Shown here one piece after another: positions 11,097-23,519 of a DNA stretch of 64,000 bases. The stretch lies in assembly GCF_040939455.1 (NCBI RefSeq), contig NC_134116.1:45213400-45277399 (forward strand), written 5' to 3'. Source of the DNA: Microcebus murinus (lineage: Eukaryota > Chordata > Mammalia > Primates > Cheirogaleidae). Position 1 is the stretch's first letter, and the number at the start of each line of letters is the position of its first letter. A program made the translations under genes and the position numbers. The notes beneath the pieces are model-generated. The model worked only from the letters and a program-made list of their open reading frames with translations, was not told the origin of the DNA and searched no databases.

Positions 11097-11340
11097 CTGT
11101 TAAGAGCATGCTCTTTAGAGTTGGCATTTTTCAATGAGAAAGCTAATGCCACCACTCTAAAAATTTCTGCAAGTTAAATAACTGAGGTTGAAAATTTTTA
11201 GCTGTTTAAGAGGATAATAAAACCAACCCCATAAAATCCTTATGATTACCAAATAGGATAATGTATATAAAATCCATACCAAATGTCTGGCACATTATAC
11301 AGATTCTAAAATGATTGGAGCCATATCTATTGTTATTACA
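11097..11340 (+). mobile_element. MIR SINE
   Basis: GTTAAGAGCATGCTCTTTAG, a mid-region resembling a decayed CTGCAAGTTAAATAACTGAG, and the 3' part ATGTCTGGCACATTATACAG follow the MIR consensus order. Strongly diverged and non-coding. Confidence 0.7.
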
Positions 11341-11607
11341 TGTATCTGACAAATAAAAGTAGATGGTAAAACTGGAAAAATTATATTGAGAACTATAATA
11401 ACTGTTACAAATATTTAAATCTTATTTTTTATTGCTTGAGAAAAAATGGAAATTGTTCTGTCTTTCCAAATTATACACCACACAGTTTTATGAAATGGCT
11501 CATACAATCAGATCAATAGGTTGTCCAATCTCTGATAAATTAGTGAGACATGTCGAACAATTGTAACAGAAAAAAGTCTTAGATTTAATTTTAGAAGAAT
11601 ATCCCCA

Positions 11608-11800
11608 TTTTACAGATGGCACTATTAGAGTTTAGAAAGGTTAAGGGACTTGTCAATAACTCACTATTATTAATCAATAAAATATTGCAATTCAAACTCA
11701 TATATCTTCAAATCCAAAGACATTGTCAGCTAATATCTTTCTTATTTAGCAGCTGGTTAATAAAAGAGCTAGATGTGAATTCAGATCTCCTATGTCCATG
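11608..11800 (-). mobile_element. MIR SINE, antisense
   Basis: CCCCATTTTACAGATGGCAC followed by GAAAGGTTAAGGGACTTGTC matches the antisense MIR core. The 91-codon frame over it is incidental. Confidence 0.65.
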
Positions 11801-11809
11801 TACAGAGAT

Positions 11810-14800
11810 TTTGTTTCCAAGCACTGTCTTACTTCACTTTAGTTTCAACATAGTTTATATTGTACTTGTCTATATTTCTTTTGAATTTTAATTTTGCCAC
11901 CCAACATGATGGCACAACTGTGTTAAATTTATTCTTTCTGAGATCTGGTGAAATATGTCTTTTAAAAATTAAACATCTTTTAAAATAACCCCTTAATTAT
12001 TCCTTGTAAAGATCCAGATCTATCTGGTTTTTTGAACTCACAATATTAATTCAGAAACAAACAAACAAAAAAACCTGAGGCTCAGAAAAATAACTACAAG
12101 TTGTGTGGTCATATTGGAAAATGGTTATGATTAGAAAGTATGAAACCCTGATGTTAAGCTGTGACATGCATGATATTTAAAAATTATTCCAAATGGTATT
12201 GATTGAGTCTCCTAACACTAGAAAGCATAATTTGTATAAGATATTTAAAATAAACCAGGTATTATTTTAGACCCAAAGAAATATACCTCCATTATTAATA
12301 TTATAGAAGGTTTCAGGATCAGTTCTTCAGAGAATTGTCTGTAACTAACTTTGAGAATGTTAGAACTGTTAAATCCTAATTTAACATTTATTTTTGTTTC
12401 CTTTATTTATTTTGAGCTAAATATTCTTCTTTTTCTGCTCTTTCACTGTTAATGTCTACATTGTGATCAAAACAATACTTCCAGTTGAAAACCTGTTACG
12501 TAATTATTGTGCAGGATAAAGATTTTGCTTTCCGTTATTCCACTGGAATTAAAAGTAACTATTCACCTTGACAGAGCTTATTTCTTCATTTGTTTGTGTT
12601 GTCGCTATGTTTCTATTTTTACAAGGTACACCTGGTTTTTCTCAATAAAAATAGGAAAACAGAAACCACTGAGTTTAACTCTGTATCAACTTAAAATTAC
12701 TTTGCACGTCTTAAGTACTCAACTTAAAAATGAATGAATTAGTGAAGCGTAAAATTACAAACACATGAAAATGGAGCAGAACATCAAAAGAAAATGTTAT
12801 CATCATAAAATATTCACTAAAATCTCCTTAGCATACAACAGTTCTGCTTTTTGCATTATCTGTTTTCTGTACTTAAGCTTCACTGAGTTTTGACATTTTC
12901 CCTAGATGGTTTAGATTGGTGAAGATCATTGAATAACAGGCAACTTAGTGAAATTAACAAAAGATCATTTTGTCGAGTGATTCTGCTGAGTCAATCCCAA
13001 ATTGAGTTATTGGGAAATACTTGGGTGGGGTCATTTGCTTATCCAGTAGCAAGGCAGAAAGTGGGCAGGCAGGCTATAGGTATATTGGGTATATTTGTTT
13101 ATCAACATGATTTGTATTTCTATAAATTCTGACATTTTAAAATTTATTATTTTGGTCAGTGTGATTATAAGTAAGTAGATCTTTGTCTTCTCTTATTTCC
13201 ATTGGAACCCACTGTTTCTTTCACCCGGATTTTTTCTGCATAGCTTATATTTTTATACAATTATTGAATTGTAGATGTTTCATATAAAAACAAATGTCAT
13301 GTTTGAGCTGTTTAATTAGAGCTGAGGCAAATTAATACAAATTTTCTAACTAATATTTACAGAATCTAAGACACTTCACAGGATTCTAAATTTGATTGAT
13401 GACACTTTTATCTGCCTTGTTTGCCTGACATTCAAATTGCTGAAGATCTAAGCAGGAGAACTGAATATTTTGTCTTGACAGGAAAACTAGTAAAAATATC
13501 TCTTTCCCTGGGTAAAGTACTTTTATAAATCTAACCTATGAATTGACTAAGATATTCTTATTCCCAATTTAGACACTGGGGTCTAATACATTTACTTTAC
13601 TATTGTAGCAATACCAAGTCTTGAAGTTTTTCTCGGTGGGTGCCAAATTTGGCTGTGTAATTTGGGTTATGAAAGAACATCTACTATGTGATGAAATAAA
13701 CTATTGACAAATCATCTTAATCTTTCCTGTTGAGTTTTACAAAACAATGACTTGCCTTATTTGGCTAAAAAACTGAGAAACTTATATTTTCTAAACTGAT
13801 TAATACTCTCTTTTTTAACAATGCTGGAAATATACTGATGTCATAGGTGAAAGGCATTTTGGTTCACAGTTTATTAAGAAAAAAGTTCTTTATGAAAAGT
13901 AGGCATTTGCTTTCTGACAGACTCACATACACTAAGAAGTCAGACAAATTTCAGTATACAAGGGGTAAAACCTAAAAAGGCAAAAAATATTGTGTCAATT
14001 TATTATAATATCAAGCAGTGATATAGTTCTCTGGGTGATGGTATATAAAAAATGTCTAATATTTTAAAAATTTTGCTACATTATTTCAATTTACATCTCA
14101 TACAGCTCTAAGAATAAGGTTCCCAGAGACTCCAAAAATTTATTTTAACTACATATGTATTAACATATGATATTACATCTTATATATTTCTATATTGATA
14201 TAAAAACTATATTAACTATTTCTAAGCAACTTGCTATTTTTAAAATTTTTGGTACATTACTGGATATTCTAGAAATGTGTTGTGGACATATTTTTTCCCT
14301 TAGTTACACTACTGTGATTTTTTTGTATTCTGAATTTGCAATATGTAACTTAAAACAGTTTCATAAGTCTTTTCTCATACATATATATACACATATGTAT
14401 GTATATATATGTATGTGTGTGTATGCATATATGGGTATTTACATATTTGAACCTAAAAAAATAATCAAAGCGTTTTTTCCATCTATATTTTCCAAAGTGA
14501 ATTATGTGACTTCTCTTCTTACACGTGATAGTAAATCAGATATTTAATTAGAATATGCTACACTTGAAACTATTTTTCTAGAGAAGTATTCTTTTTAAGT
14601 CTTTCTTTCATTTGGCTTTGTTTTATTTTGCTGATGTGAATTTTGAATATTCATCTGATTTTATAGTTATAGCAGACATATTTCAGAAATCATTTTGGAA
14701 TCAAAGAAGTATGAAGGGCTTCAAAATCTCAGTTTTTAAAATAATTATTTAGGGCTGAAAACCAGTTGAAGGGATGTTCCTAGCTAACACTGATATTTTA

Positions 14801-15505
14801 TGGAGGGAAAAAAGGAGGCACAGAAAATCTGGGTGAATTTAATGTTAAACACCTAGGAAGTGGCAGAGCTAAGATTTTTACTCAAGGCTTCTGCATCCTA
14901 TGAATCAAAAGTGCTCTGGTAGTCTTTCAAGATGGATCATGAATTATTCTATAAGTTATCCAGAAGGACAGAAAGACAGCTTCCTTCCTGTTAATGACAG
15001 TGAGTACTAATATTTGTGTCCATTTGACTACCGACTTTCCTCTCACTAATCTACCACATACTTCATTCCTATTAATACAACAGTTTTATTCAAACAAAAG
15101 AAAGCACACACATATACCCACACAGATAAACATACATACATGCACTCTAGTACCTCATCTATTCTTAGTCACTGCAAATATAAATTCTTTCAGACACTCC
15201 ATAGTACTTCCTGACATAACTGCTTTGGGGAAGAAGCATGTTGGTAATCATATTCTTTCGCTTCTGGAAAATTTTCATAAGAATTGAGATTATTGACAAC
15301 ATTAAACTTGAGTATAATTAGTTGGATGGAGTCAATGGGTGATGAAACCAGGTATTAAGGACTTGACACAGGAAATGTCTCCATTCAAGGGAAATTCCTA
15401 CAGAGCAGAAAACTCATGCCAGTTGTTTGGTGTTTCCTGGTCTTGAGAACATTGGAAATATAATGCATTGAAAATCCAAGGAGTGATAGCATTTTTATCT
15501 TTGAT
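11810..15505. other. AT-rich sequence, no gene recognised
   Basis: Mostly non-repetitive AT-rich DNA. It holds small simple repeats: AAAC units near 12057 and an AT/GT-rich tract at about 14380-14440. The largest frame (14167-14547, plus, 126 codons) runs through that tract and shows no protein-family signal. No exon candidate with two good splice sites was noticed. Confidence 0.45.
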
Positions 15506-15508
15506 TTC

Positions 15509-15510
<2 letters not shown>

Positions 15511-15543
<33 letters not shown>

Positions 15544-15564
15544 AGAGAGAGAGAGAGAGAGAGA
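15511..15564. repeat. (GT)15 then (GA)11 microsatellite
   Basis: An uninterrupted GT run (15511-15540) is followed by TT and an uninterrupted GA run (15543-15564). A compound dinucleotide repeat likely to be length-polymorphic. Confidence 0.97.
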
Positions 15565-15769
15565 TCCCCACCCTTCTCAAACATCATTAACTTCAGAATA
15601 AAATTAAATACGTTACATTTGTCTTTGACATCAATCACATTTGCGTACACTTTCTGAGGATATAACACAAGCATTCTGATTGGCCATAGGAATTATTTTT
15701 TTCTAGAGACTACTTAGCAATATATTTATAAATCACTGTGGAGGGTGAGTTTATTAAGGCTGTATTCAT

Positions 15770-15783
15770 TTTATTCTTATTCT
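15770..15783. repeat. Target-site duplication of LINE-1, left copy
   Basis: TTTATTCTTATTCT is repeated exactly at 16886-16899 and flanks the antisense LINE-1. On the element's sense strand the site reads TT/AAGAATA, which suits LINE-1 endonuclease. Confidence 0.85.
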
Positions 15784-16114
15784 ATTTTTTTATTTCAGCA
15801 TATTATGGAGGTACAAATATTAAGGTTACGTATATTGCCCATGTCCCCTCCCCCCTCGAGTCAGAGCTTCAAGCGTGACCATCCCCCAAATGTTGCATCT
15901 CATTCATTGTGTTTGTATATACCCATCCCCTCCTCCCCCCTCCCACCTCCCAGACACCTGGCAAATGTTATTCCTGTATGTCCCCTTAGGTGTTGATCCA
16001 TCAAAACCAATTTGCTGGTGAGTACATGTGGTGCTTGTTTTTCCACTCTTGAGATACTTCACTTAGCAGAATGTGTTCCAGCTGTATCCAGGAATATACA
16101 AGAGGTGCTGTATC

Positions 16115-16125
16115 ACCATTGTTTC

Positions 16126-16127
<2 letters not shown>
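16115..16127. repeat. Target-site duplication of Alu, left copy
   Basis: ACCATTGTTTCTT is repeated exactly at 16480-16492. On the Alu sense strand the cut reads TT/AAGAAA. Confidence 0.9.
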
Positions 16128-16479
<352 letters not shown>

Positions 16480-16492
16480 ACCATTGTTTCTT
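16480..16492. repeat. Target-site duplication of Alu, right copy
   Basis: ACCATTGTTTCTT, identical to 16115-16127, after which the LINE-1 resumes (AAAGCTGAATAGTACTCCAT). Confidence 0.9.
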
Positions 16493-16885
16493 AAAGCTGA
16501 ATAGTACTCCATATACCACATTTTATGCATATACCACATTTTATTAATCCACTCATGAATTGATGGGCACTTGGGTTGTTTCCACAATTTTGCAATTGTG
16601 AATTGTGCTGCTATAAGCATTCGAGTGCAGGTGTCTTTTTCATAAAGTGACTTTTGATCTTTTGGGTAGATGCCCAGTAGTGGAATTGCTGGATCAAATG
16701 GTAGATCTACTTGTATTGCTTTACTGTATCTCCATATTGCTTTCCACAGAGATTGAACTAGTTTTCAGTCCCACCAGCAGTGTAGGAGTGTTCCTATCTC
16801 TCCGCATCCATGCCAACATTTATTGTTTGGGGACTTTTTGATAAAGGCCATTCTTACTGGAGATAGGTGATATCTCATTGCATAG

Positions 16886-16899
16886 TTTATTCTTATTCT
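16886..16899. repeat. Target-site duplication of LINE-1, right copy
   Basis: TTTATTCTTATTCT, identical to 15770-15783, at the truncated 5' end of the LINE-1. Confidence 0.85.
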
Positions 16900-18575
16900 T
16901 AATACATTGTTTGTATTGTTTGTAATGGTAGACCATGTATATTCTGAGACTTTTTTTACATTTTTAATTTTTTACAATGTGGTTAGCTCATCTTTGACTA
17001 TTAAGTGAACAACGAAGAAAAAGACAAAGTGATATTTATAAATGGAATTGGACTCATAAATAAAAATATATAACATTGTGTTCATAAATAATGCAGATTT
17101 TACAAGGCTGTAAGCTGATTCCTTTTTTTGAAGTAAATAGGTTGAGGATAGTTCAGTGAGCTGAAGTCAACAAAATGGAGTTGAAAAACATTAGTTGATG
17201 TGGACAGAAAAGATAGGTTTCCCTTTTGAAAATTTTAAAACCCTGAGCACATTCAGTGTGTGTTGCTACTTAATGCATTGTTCAAGTATTTCCTGCACAT
17301 CCAATTTTTATGAGAACCTTAAAAGGCTTCTGGTAGACAGTTTAATCACATTTCCTCTTACCACTTGTATGTGTGCTTCTTATATGGAGGTCATTGTCAT
17401 AAAAAGGAAACTTGTTTGGCTTCTCAGTGTGACTTATCATTTTTTTTTTTTTTGGAGGGGTCAGGGGACAATGGAGGCCTGAAAAAAACATTAAAGCAGA
17501 TAGCATTTATGCCATTATGCCATTGCTTTTTTTTTTTCAAAAATGTGCTATCCATAATATGTGCAATACACATATTTGTATGTCTCTAAACTTGGCTCTA
17601 CCTTCTTCCTTGCCGTCTAAAGGAATTAATGGCCATGATCATTAATAGATAAATGGCAACAGGACAATTGTTCATAATTCCTACAATGTATGTGTAGTCA
17701 GATGAAGTAATCTTGTTAAAATAGCTTCATAAAATTTTCATGCTCATACTTCGTCAATGGCTTTTACACCAAATATCCTATATTTATAGATCAAAGGCTG
17801 TAAGGAATTCAAACAGAGCTCTGAAACAGAAAACCCCAAGCAGTGTCCTCCCCAAGTTTCATTTTCTACCTGTAAATAATCTTTAGTTGAAGTTTTAGCT
17901 GCTGCTGTCACTGAGAGGGCATAGCAAAGTACTAGATCAAAATTACTAGAGTATGTTTTATAACAGGAACAATGGAGGAAATAAATTTTGGTCATTTTGT
18001 GAAAACTACTCAAAATGATCTTTAAGGTCAGAAATGGTGTTACAGTCTTGAATGACCAGAGCCTTGGAATGAGGACAGAATGCTCAATTGTGCTACCTTT
18101 AGGTAAAATAAAGGTATATATACCATTGGCTTGAGAGAGTACTCTCAAAGTCTGCACAGGGCTAGATCATATAATAGGAATATAATTCAGACATAAAAAG
18201 ACCATATCTTCACTTTATAAGGTGAATACTGTTTTCTTATTAACATTGATGACCAGGAAACATAGACAAAAATCTGAATTTAACCACATAACTGCCAATT
18301 AATAGTGTCAGAATATATGCCTCATTTTGGCACTGCTACTAAATGATACAACACTTAGGAGGTTGAAAGAGCGCAATATCTCTTTCAGTTTTCTATTTAT
18401 TTTTCTATCAGAAATTACAAAAAGTTTTGCATGGTATACAATGTGAAATTCACTGCCTCACTGTATCCCTCAGTATCTACCCATATTTCTCTTATTGTTT
18501 TCAATATATGGATTTTAGGGAAACTCGAACATTTAGAAATATAGCAACATAGTTTTAGAAAATTTCTTCAGTTAT
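16900..18575. other. No gene or repeat family recognised
   Basis: AT-rich sequence with T runs near 17442 and 17528. The longest frame, 137 codons on the minus strand at 17744-18157, has no domain, signal or similarity I recognise. It lacks a context of splice sites or poly(A), so I do not call it a gene. Confidence 0.45.
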
Positions 18576-18577
18576 TC

Positions 18578-18745
18578 TGAGCTTAGATTTCCAAACAAGA
18601 AAATTGGGAATAATGCCATCTACCTTGTGTATTGTCATGGGAACATGAAATTCTATGCATACATTCCAGACAGGATAGAATATCTGAACCTTGTGCTAAA
18701 TACATGGTATCAGTTGTTACCATCTTCATTATCATCACGACACCA
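18578..18745 (+). mobile_element. MIR SINE fragment
   Basis: AAATTGGGAATAATGCCATC, TACCTTGTGTATTGTCATGG and TTGTGCTAAATACATGGTAT follow the MIR 3' half order (decayed AAAATGGGGATAATAATAGT, then TAAATGAGTT-like sequence). Confidence 0.6.
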
Positions 18746-19108
18746 TCATGTTATTAAAAAGAGGCCAATCAAGTCTGCATTAACTTGGAGATATTTCAGA
18801 ATATTTGTAGTCCAAGTTTTACCTAGTAACTGACCTGCCAAGCCCAAGCAGCAAGTGAATACCAAACTGGGAAGGAATTCATGGCTCCTGACTTCCAGTC
18901 CAGTGTTCTTTTTACATGATTATATTTGGAAAGAATAAATATTATAAATATGTCTTTCCTACCATTTTCCCACCCTTACTTTGTCAATATTATGGTTAGG
19001 GGGATATGAATTTAGCTAGGACCTCAAATTAATCAGTGTTATTTCATTGATGGTAATTACATGGATACCTATTTTCATTTTCTAGCTAGCAAATGTTCAT
19101 TCAGTAGT

Positions 19109-19499
19109 TGTTATTGGCTGAATTGTGTTCCCCTAAAATTCATATGTTGAAGTCCTAACCCCCAGTACTTTATAATCTGACCATATTTGGAGATAGGGTC
19201 TTTAATGAGTTAATAAACTTAAAATGAGGTATTAAGGGTGGGCCCTAATTCAATATGACTAATGTCCTTATAATAAGAGGAGATTAGTACATAAACACTC
19301 ATAAAAGGAAGCCCATGTGAAGAAAAAGGAAGAAGACATCCATCTATATATCAAGGAAAAGCACCTCAGAAGAAACCAACTCTACTGGCACCTCAGTCTC
19401 AGACTTTTAGCCCCCAGAATTGTGAGAAAATAAACTTCTGAGGTTTCAAGCCTCTCAGTTTGTAGTACTTTGTTATAGCAGCCCTAGAACACTAATACA
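19109..19499 (+). mobile_element. Solo LTR of MLT1 type (ERVL-MaLR)
   Basis: It begins TGTTATTGGCTGAATTGTGT and continues CATATGTTGAAGTCCTAACC, TTTGGAGATAGGGTCTTTAA, GGGTGGGCCCTAATTCAATA, TGTCCTTATAATAAGAGGAG and AACCAACTCTACTGGCACCT. It ends CCAGAATTGTGAGAAAATAA (with AATAAA signal) and GCAGCCCTAGAACACTAATACA. Both TG and CA ends are present. The 5 bp on each side (GTAGT, CTAGG) no longer match, so the insertion is old. No internal retroviral sequence remains. Confidence 0.9.
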
Positions 19500-19734
19500 C
19501 TAGGCGCTAGACACTCTTCTGAAACTTTATCCACATTGTGTCATTCAGAGCTGAAATTTAAAACTAGTCATCCAATTTTAGTGGAAACATTAATTTTTCC
19601 AAATGTAGACTTCATTATTTTCCTTGGAATAATGACCATCTGAAATCAAGGAAAAACAGTAATAACCTGGAAATCTCTCATTAGAAAGCCATACAAATGT
19701 TATTCTAACACACTTTCCTAGTTCATTCCTCTAA

Positions 19735-19930
19735 AACTACTTTGAACTTTCATGTGCAGTTGTCATAGAAAATACTTTGTCATGTTTTACTAATTTTTTG
19801 TGTGCTCATCACTCTTAAAAGAATGTAAAGTAAGCTCATGTAAAATAGGGACTCTACCCCCAAGCACTTAGCACACAAATTGTATTGTGTAGCACATGTA
19901 AGTATGTGATAAATGCTGGTGGAATTACAG
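19735..19930 (+). mobile_element. L2 LINE 3'-end fragment
   Basis: GAATGTAAAGTAAGCTCATG, GGGACTCTACCCCCAAGCAC and TTAGCACACA...ATGTGATAAATGCTGG follow the L2 3' end (GAATGTAAGCTCCATGAGGG...AATAAATG). Confidence 0.6.
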
Positions 19931-22846
19931 CCACCTCTATGAAATGCCGATCTGAGTACCTATGCTATGCAACTGACTGCCTTGGTGGTGAAACAGTTTT
20001 ATAACATGATCTTTTAAATACCTCAATAATTAAATTTGCTTGGATGGTCTCCAGGAGAAACTACCTCATGCCAACGTTATTATAGTGAAATTCTAGAATG
20101 CTAATTCTGGTTCTTGGTTGTAGAGATCATCCTTGGTACCTAAAGCTAATTAACATAGTGACACCAATGTTAATCCATGAAGCTTACAAGTGGAAAACCC
20201 AATTAGGATGATGTGATATTAATTAGAAGAAAATAAGTTTGGATGGAGAGCCCAGTGATACAATAGGAGTGTCAATATGGTGTACATGGGGTTGGGCTGT
20301 GCGGTGAGTGGGGTGCTGTCCAAAGAGGGCATTGCAGTTGCAAACAATTACTCTGAGATACTGTGAAGATTATATTGACAGTATTTCAAACATTATTTAA
20401 CTCTTTTAAAGAACAAAGGTATATCATAAAATGGTGGTAATTTATTTTATATACTTGTTTATTTATTTGCAGGTACTATAAAGTAGTTAAAAAGGGAAAG
20501 GGGGAAGTCATATTCAGGGGAAATCCATTATGAAACAGCTGCTCCTCCACTACTCAGAAAAGGCAGGGGAGCCAAGTGCAATGCTAAACATGTGAGGAGA
20601 GTGGTTTTTCTATTTAAACTCATTATTTTGGTTAATGGTATTTCACTGGGAAAATATGGTTTGGAAAACAAAATAACCTCTGGAAACATAACATTGTAAT
20701 TCAGGTATTACTCCTGTCATTGCTGTTTTATTCAGATGATTATGTGTAGATAATAAATAAATGAAGCCTGCAATGAATGAATTATGATTAAATTACCATA
20801 TCCAGAGGCAAAGATCCATTTTAAGAAGTATCGCAGAAAATTGTTAGGAAAGTATTTTTATGCTGCTGACTATTTATTTTATTATATGTTATTATATTAT
20901 AATACAGTTGTACATTATAAATGTTTTGATAAAGTGAATATAAATAATTTTAAAAGGGACTAAATATGCTATTAACAAAAGAGGAATTGAATATGTAATA
21001 GGAATAAGAGGAGAATGTAGAAAATCAACTTAACAAGGTTAAATAGAGGATCAATAAATAACAACTGAAAACTACATAAATGTGTCAACCTTCAACTCAG
21101 AAACAGACGGGATGCAACTAAAATGTTGTAGCAGGAAAAACAAACTTTTATATTCTAGTATCATTTAATTAAATCAGGTCCGTGTATTGTGGCTTGTCCA
21201 TATTGGACTACAAGAAGAATATATAGAGAGAATTTTAAAATACTAAATGAATTTACATTAGGGAAAACATTTATTAGGTGTATATTACAGAGGCAGAAAA
21301 GACAAAATATAAAGGAAGGTTTTTATGACTGAACATGGAAGTGTGTTATTTTTACATTGAAAGCCATCTGAGTTTTTTAAATAACGTAGCTTACCCAAAG
21401 ATTATTTACAAATCATATGTTGAACTCTCTGAATGGACGATCATCTATCACTAGCACTGTACTTTCTAGTCCATTTAAAAGTATTTAAGAATAAAATATT
21501 GATAATTGAATCGAATTAATAGAGAATAAATTTAAAATTTATTTTAAAGCCATTTATGCTTTTTAGTTTATAAATTATATTCTTTCTGTTTTGAATTTGA
21601 CAACTTCAGATCGGTTGCTGAGATCCTTAGTGTTTTTTGCAAAAAGTCATATTTATATTTGTGCCATTCATTTAGTATTCATATTACTTTGTGAGTTTTG
21701 GAAAGTATTAAGAGCTTATATTCTGTATCCCAGTGTGCCAGTTTGCCCTGTGGGATATTGACTTGTACTAATCCACATCCCTACAGACTGAAATAATAAT
21801 ATAACTACTCCAACCAACTCAAAATTTTAAACAATCTAACTCAGCAGTGAAATTCCTTTAATATGAGCATACCTGTAGGTATTTCTTTTTCTTTTTTCTT
21901 CATGTGTATATACTTGATATATGTACGTATGTATGCTCATGTATGTATAATTTTTTCATATCAGTGTTAATAATATACTTTTTAAGATATTTATGAGACT
22001 GATTAAACACAATTACAGATTATATTTTGATTTGATTTGATTTTTGTATTAGTACATTATGAAATTCCTTACATATGTTCTTTAAATGAAGAGCTTTCCT
22101 AGTACATTTAAATACTGGTAGAATCTCATTTTAAGTAATATTATTCAGAACACCAAAATTCTTACCTACATTCACACCCAATTAAAAAAATTAAGTTAAT
22201 TGAAAATATGTACAAATTTCAAACATATGTTTTCCATTTTTTTCCTCACATAAGACATGTGCCTAACTGTGTAATATGTTTGAAAAAAATAATGTGGTGA
22301 GGAAAATACTTTGAAATGGGACTGCTTTATTATATTCAAAGCAGTACTATCTGAACGGGTTAATACATTTTTTCATCAATCCTGCACTATCCGTATTTGA
22401 GGGTTGCCTGAAATAAGATTTATTAATAAATATGTCTCTGAATATAACACTAACAATTTGATTTGATAAGTGCTAAAAAGACAGGTTTACCAATTGGAGA
22501 AGTAGTTTTTAAATGATGTACTTCCTGTGGAAACAGAGGGTTACTTGTTCAAGAATTTGTGGCCACAATTGAGTTCTTACCCAAAGGAATTTCCAGAAGT
22601 TTTTAAAATAATACAAGTTGAAAACTAGTATAAGGGTCAAATATGCTAAGGGCTGCCATTTAAGTCATAGGAGCTGAGAGTAGGTAGTGTCTTTAGTGTC
22701 ATTTTCTTTTCTTGGTCCATATGATTCTTGCTTTACTTCTCTTCCACTATGAGTGGGTGCTTTTGAAGTCTGCCCTAAGGTTGCTAGCTCATTGCAGGGA
22801 ATAGACAAGGCAGGAAGGTCCTATATCTTATATTTAAAGTAGGTTT
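19931..22846. other. No gene or repeat family recognised
   Basis: AT-rich DNA. It includes an extremely A/T-rich stretch near 20870-20930 and TA/GT-rich sequence near 21905-21950. A short GC-richer patch (20280-20345) has no frame or known motif. Confidence 0.45.
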
Positions 22847-22861
22847 AAAGATATGTTAAGC
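22847..22861. repeat. Target-site duplication, left copy (LINE-1 with transduction)
   Basis: AAAGATATGTTAAGC recurs exactly at 23110-23124. The left flank reads GGTTT before it, giving a TTT/AAAG cut. The last C could instead belong to the LINE-1. Confidence 0.85.
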
Positions 22862-23109
22862 TTGAAGCTCTGACTTGAGGGGGGAGGAGGGGCATGGGCA
22901 ATATACGTAACCTTAACATTTGTATCCCCATAATATGCTGAAATAAAAAGAATAAAAAAATTTTCAAGCATTCCTCAGCTGCCATTTGAAGCTGTTGTAA
23001 ATACTATGATAACTTTTGTGTGTCTCTAGTATAGCATATTGTAACACAAGCAGCAAGAAAATAAACATTTGGCATTATTGGCAAATAATAAGTGATCAAT
23101 AAGAAAATA
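22862..23109 (+). mobile_element. Severely truncated LINE-1 with 3' transduction
   Basis: About 90 bp of LINE-1 3' end (TTGAAGCTCTGACTTGAGGG, GGGCATGGGCAATATACGTA, CCCCATAATATGCTGAAATA) and an internal A-rich tail to 22960 are followed by about 137 bp of non-LINE sequence. That in turn ends in a second A-rich tail (AATAAGAAAATAAAA) directly before the right target-site duplication. An AATAAA lies in the extra segment at about 23061. The simplest reading is read-through of the source element's own poly(A) signal into its downstream flank. Confidence 0.8.
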
Positions 23110-23124
23110 AAAGATATGTTAAGC
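23110..23124. repeat. Target-site duplication, right copy (LINE-1 with transduction)
   Basis: AAAGATATGTTAAGC, identical to 22847-22861. It marks the true 3' boundary about 150 bp past the LINE-1 tail. Confidence 0.85.
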
Positions 23125-23299
23125 ACTGAATTTAAACATCAAATGGACAATATTTACAGAAATGGGTCATAATTAGTAAAATGGAAAAGATTGTGGAGAT
23201 GCCTTAATAAATTTTTGTTGATTGCTAGGAACTGCTTCACATTCATTATAAAAGCCATAACAGAACTGTGCAATTGCCAACACTTGGGCCCTGTAACTG

Positions 23300-23515
23300 T
23301 GCCAGGAAATTCACATCTGGGCTTTTTAACCAATTAGCTCTATGACATTGAGCAAATTACTTATTCACTCTATGACTCAGTTTCCTTATCTGTTAAAATG
23401 AGGATGTAGGTTGCACACATTGCATTGGATAATGGTGAAGATTAAAAAGAAGAATACATCAGAAGTACTTATAACTATGCCTGGCACCCAGTAAACAATG
23501 TTACCTATGATTATA
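23300..23515 (+). mobile_element. MIR SINE
   Basis: TTAGCTCTATGACATTGAGC, AAATTACTTATTCACTCTAT, GACTCAGTTTCCTTATCTGT, TAAAATGAGGATGTAGG and ATGCCTGGCACCCAGTAAAC match the MIR consensus in order, including the core. One of the better preserved MIRs here. Confidence 0.85.
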
Positions 23516-23519
23516 GGCT

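Noticed and set aside
11097..11340. tRNA-like A/B box sequence
   Set aside because: It belongs to a tRNA-derived MIR SINE, too diverged to fold as a functional tRNA.
14167..14547. 126-codon plus-strand frame
   Set aside because: Runs through TA/TG simple repeat and is hydrophobic only because of AT-rich codons.
17744..18157. 137-codon minus-strand open frame
   Set aside because: Starts from an arbitrary ATG, has no recognised domain, splice context or poly(A) signal. Frames of this size occur by chance in 64 kb.
19109..19499. 5-bp target-site duplication of the MLT1-type LTR
   Set aside because: Flanks read GTAGT and CTAGG and do not match well enough to claim a duplication.
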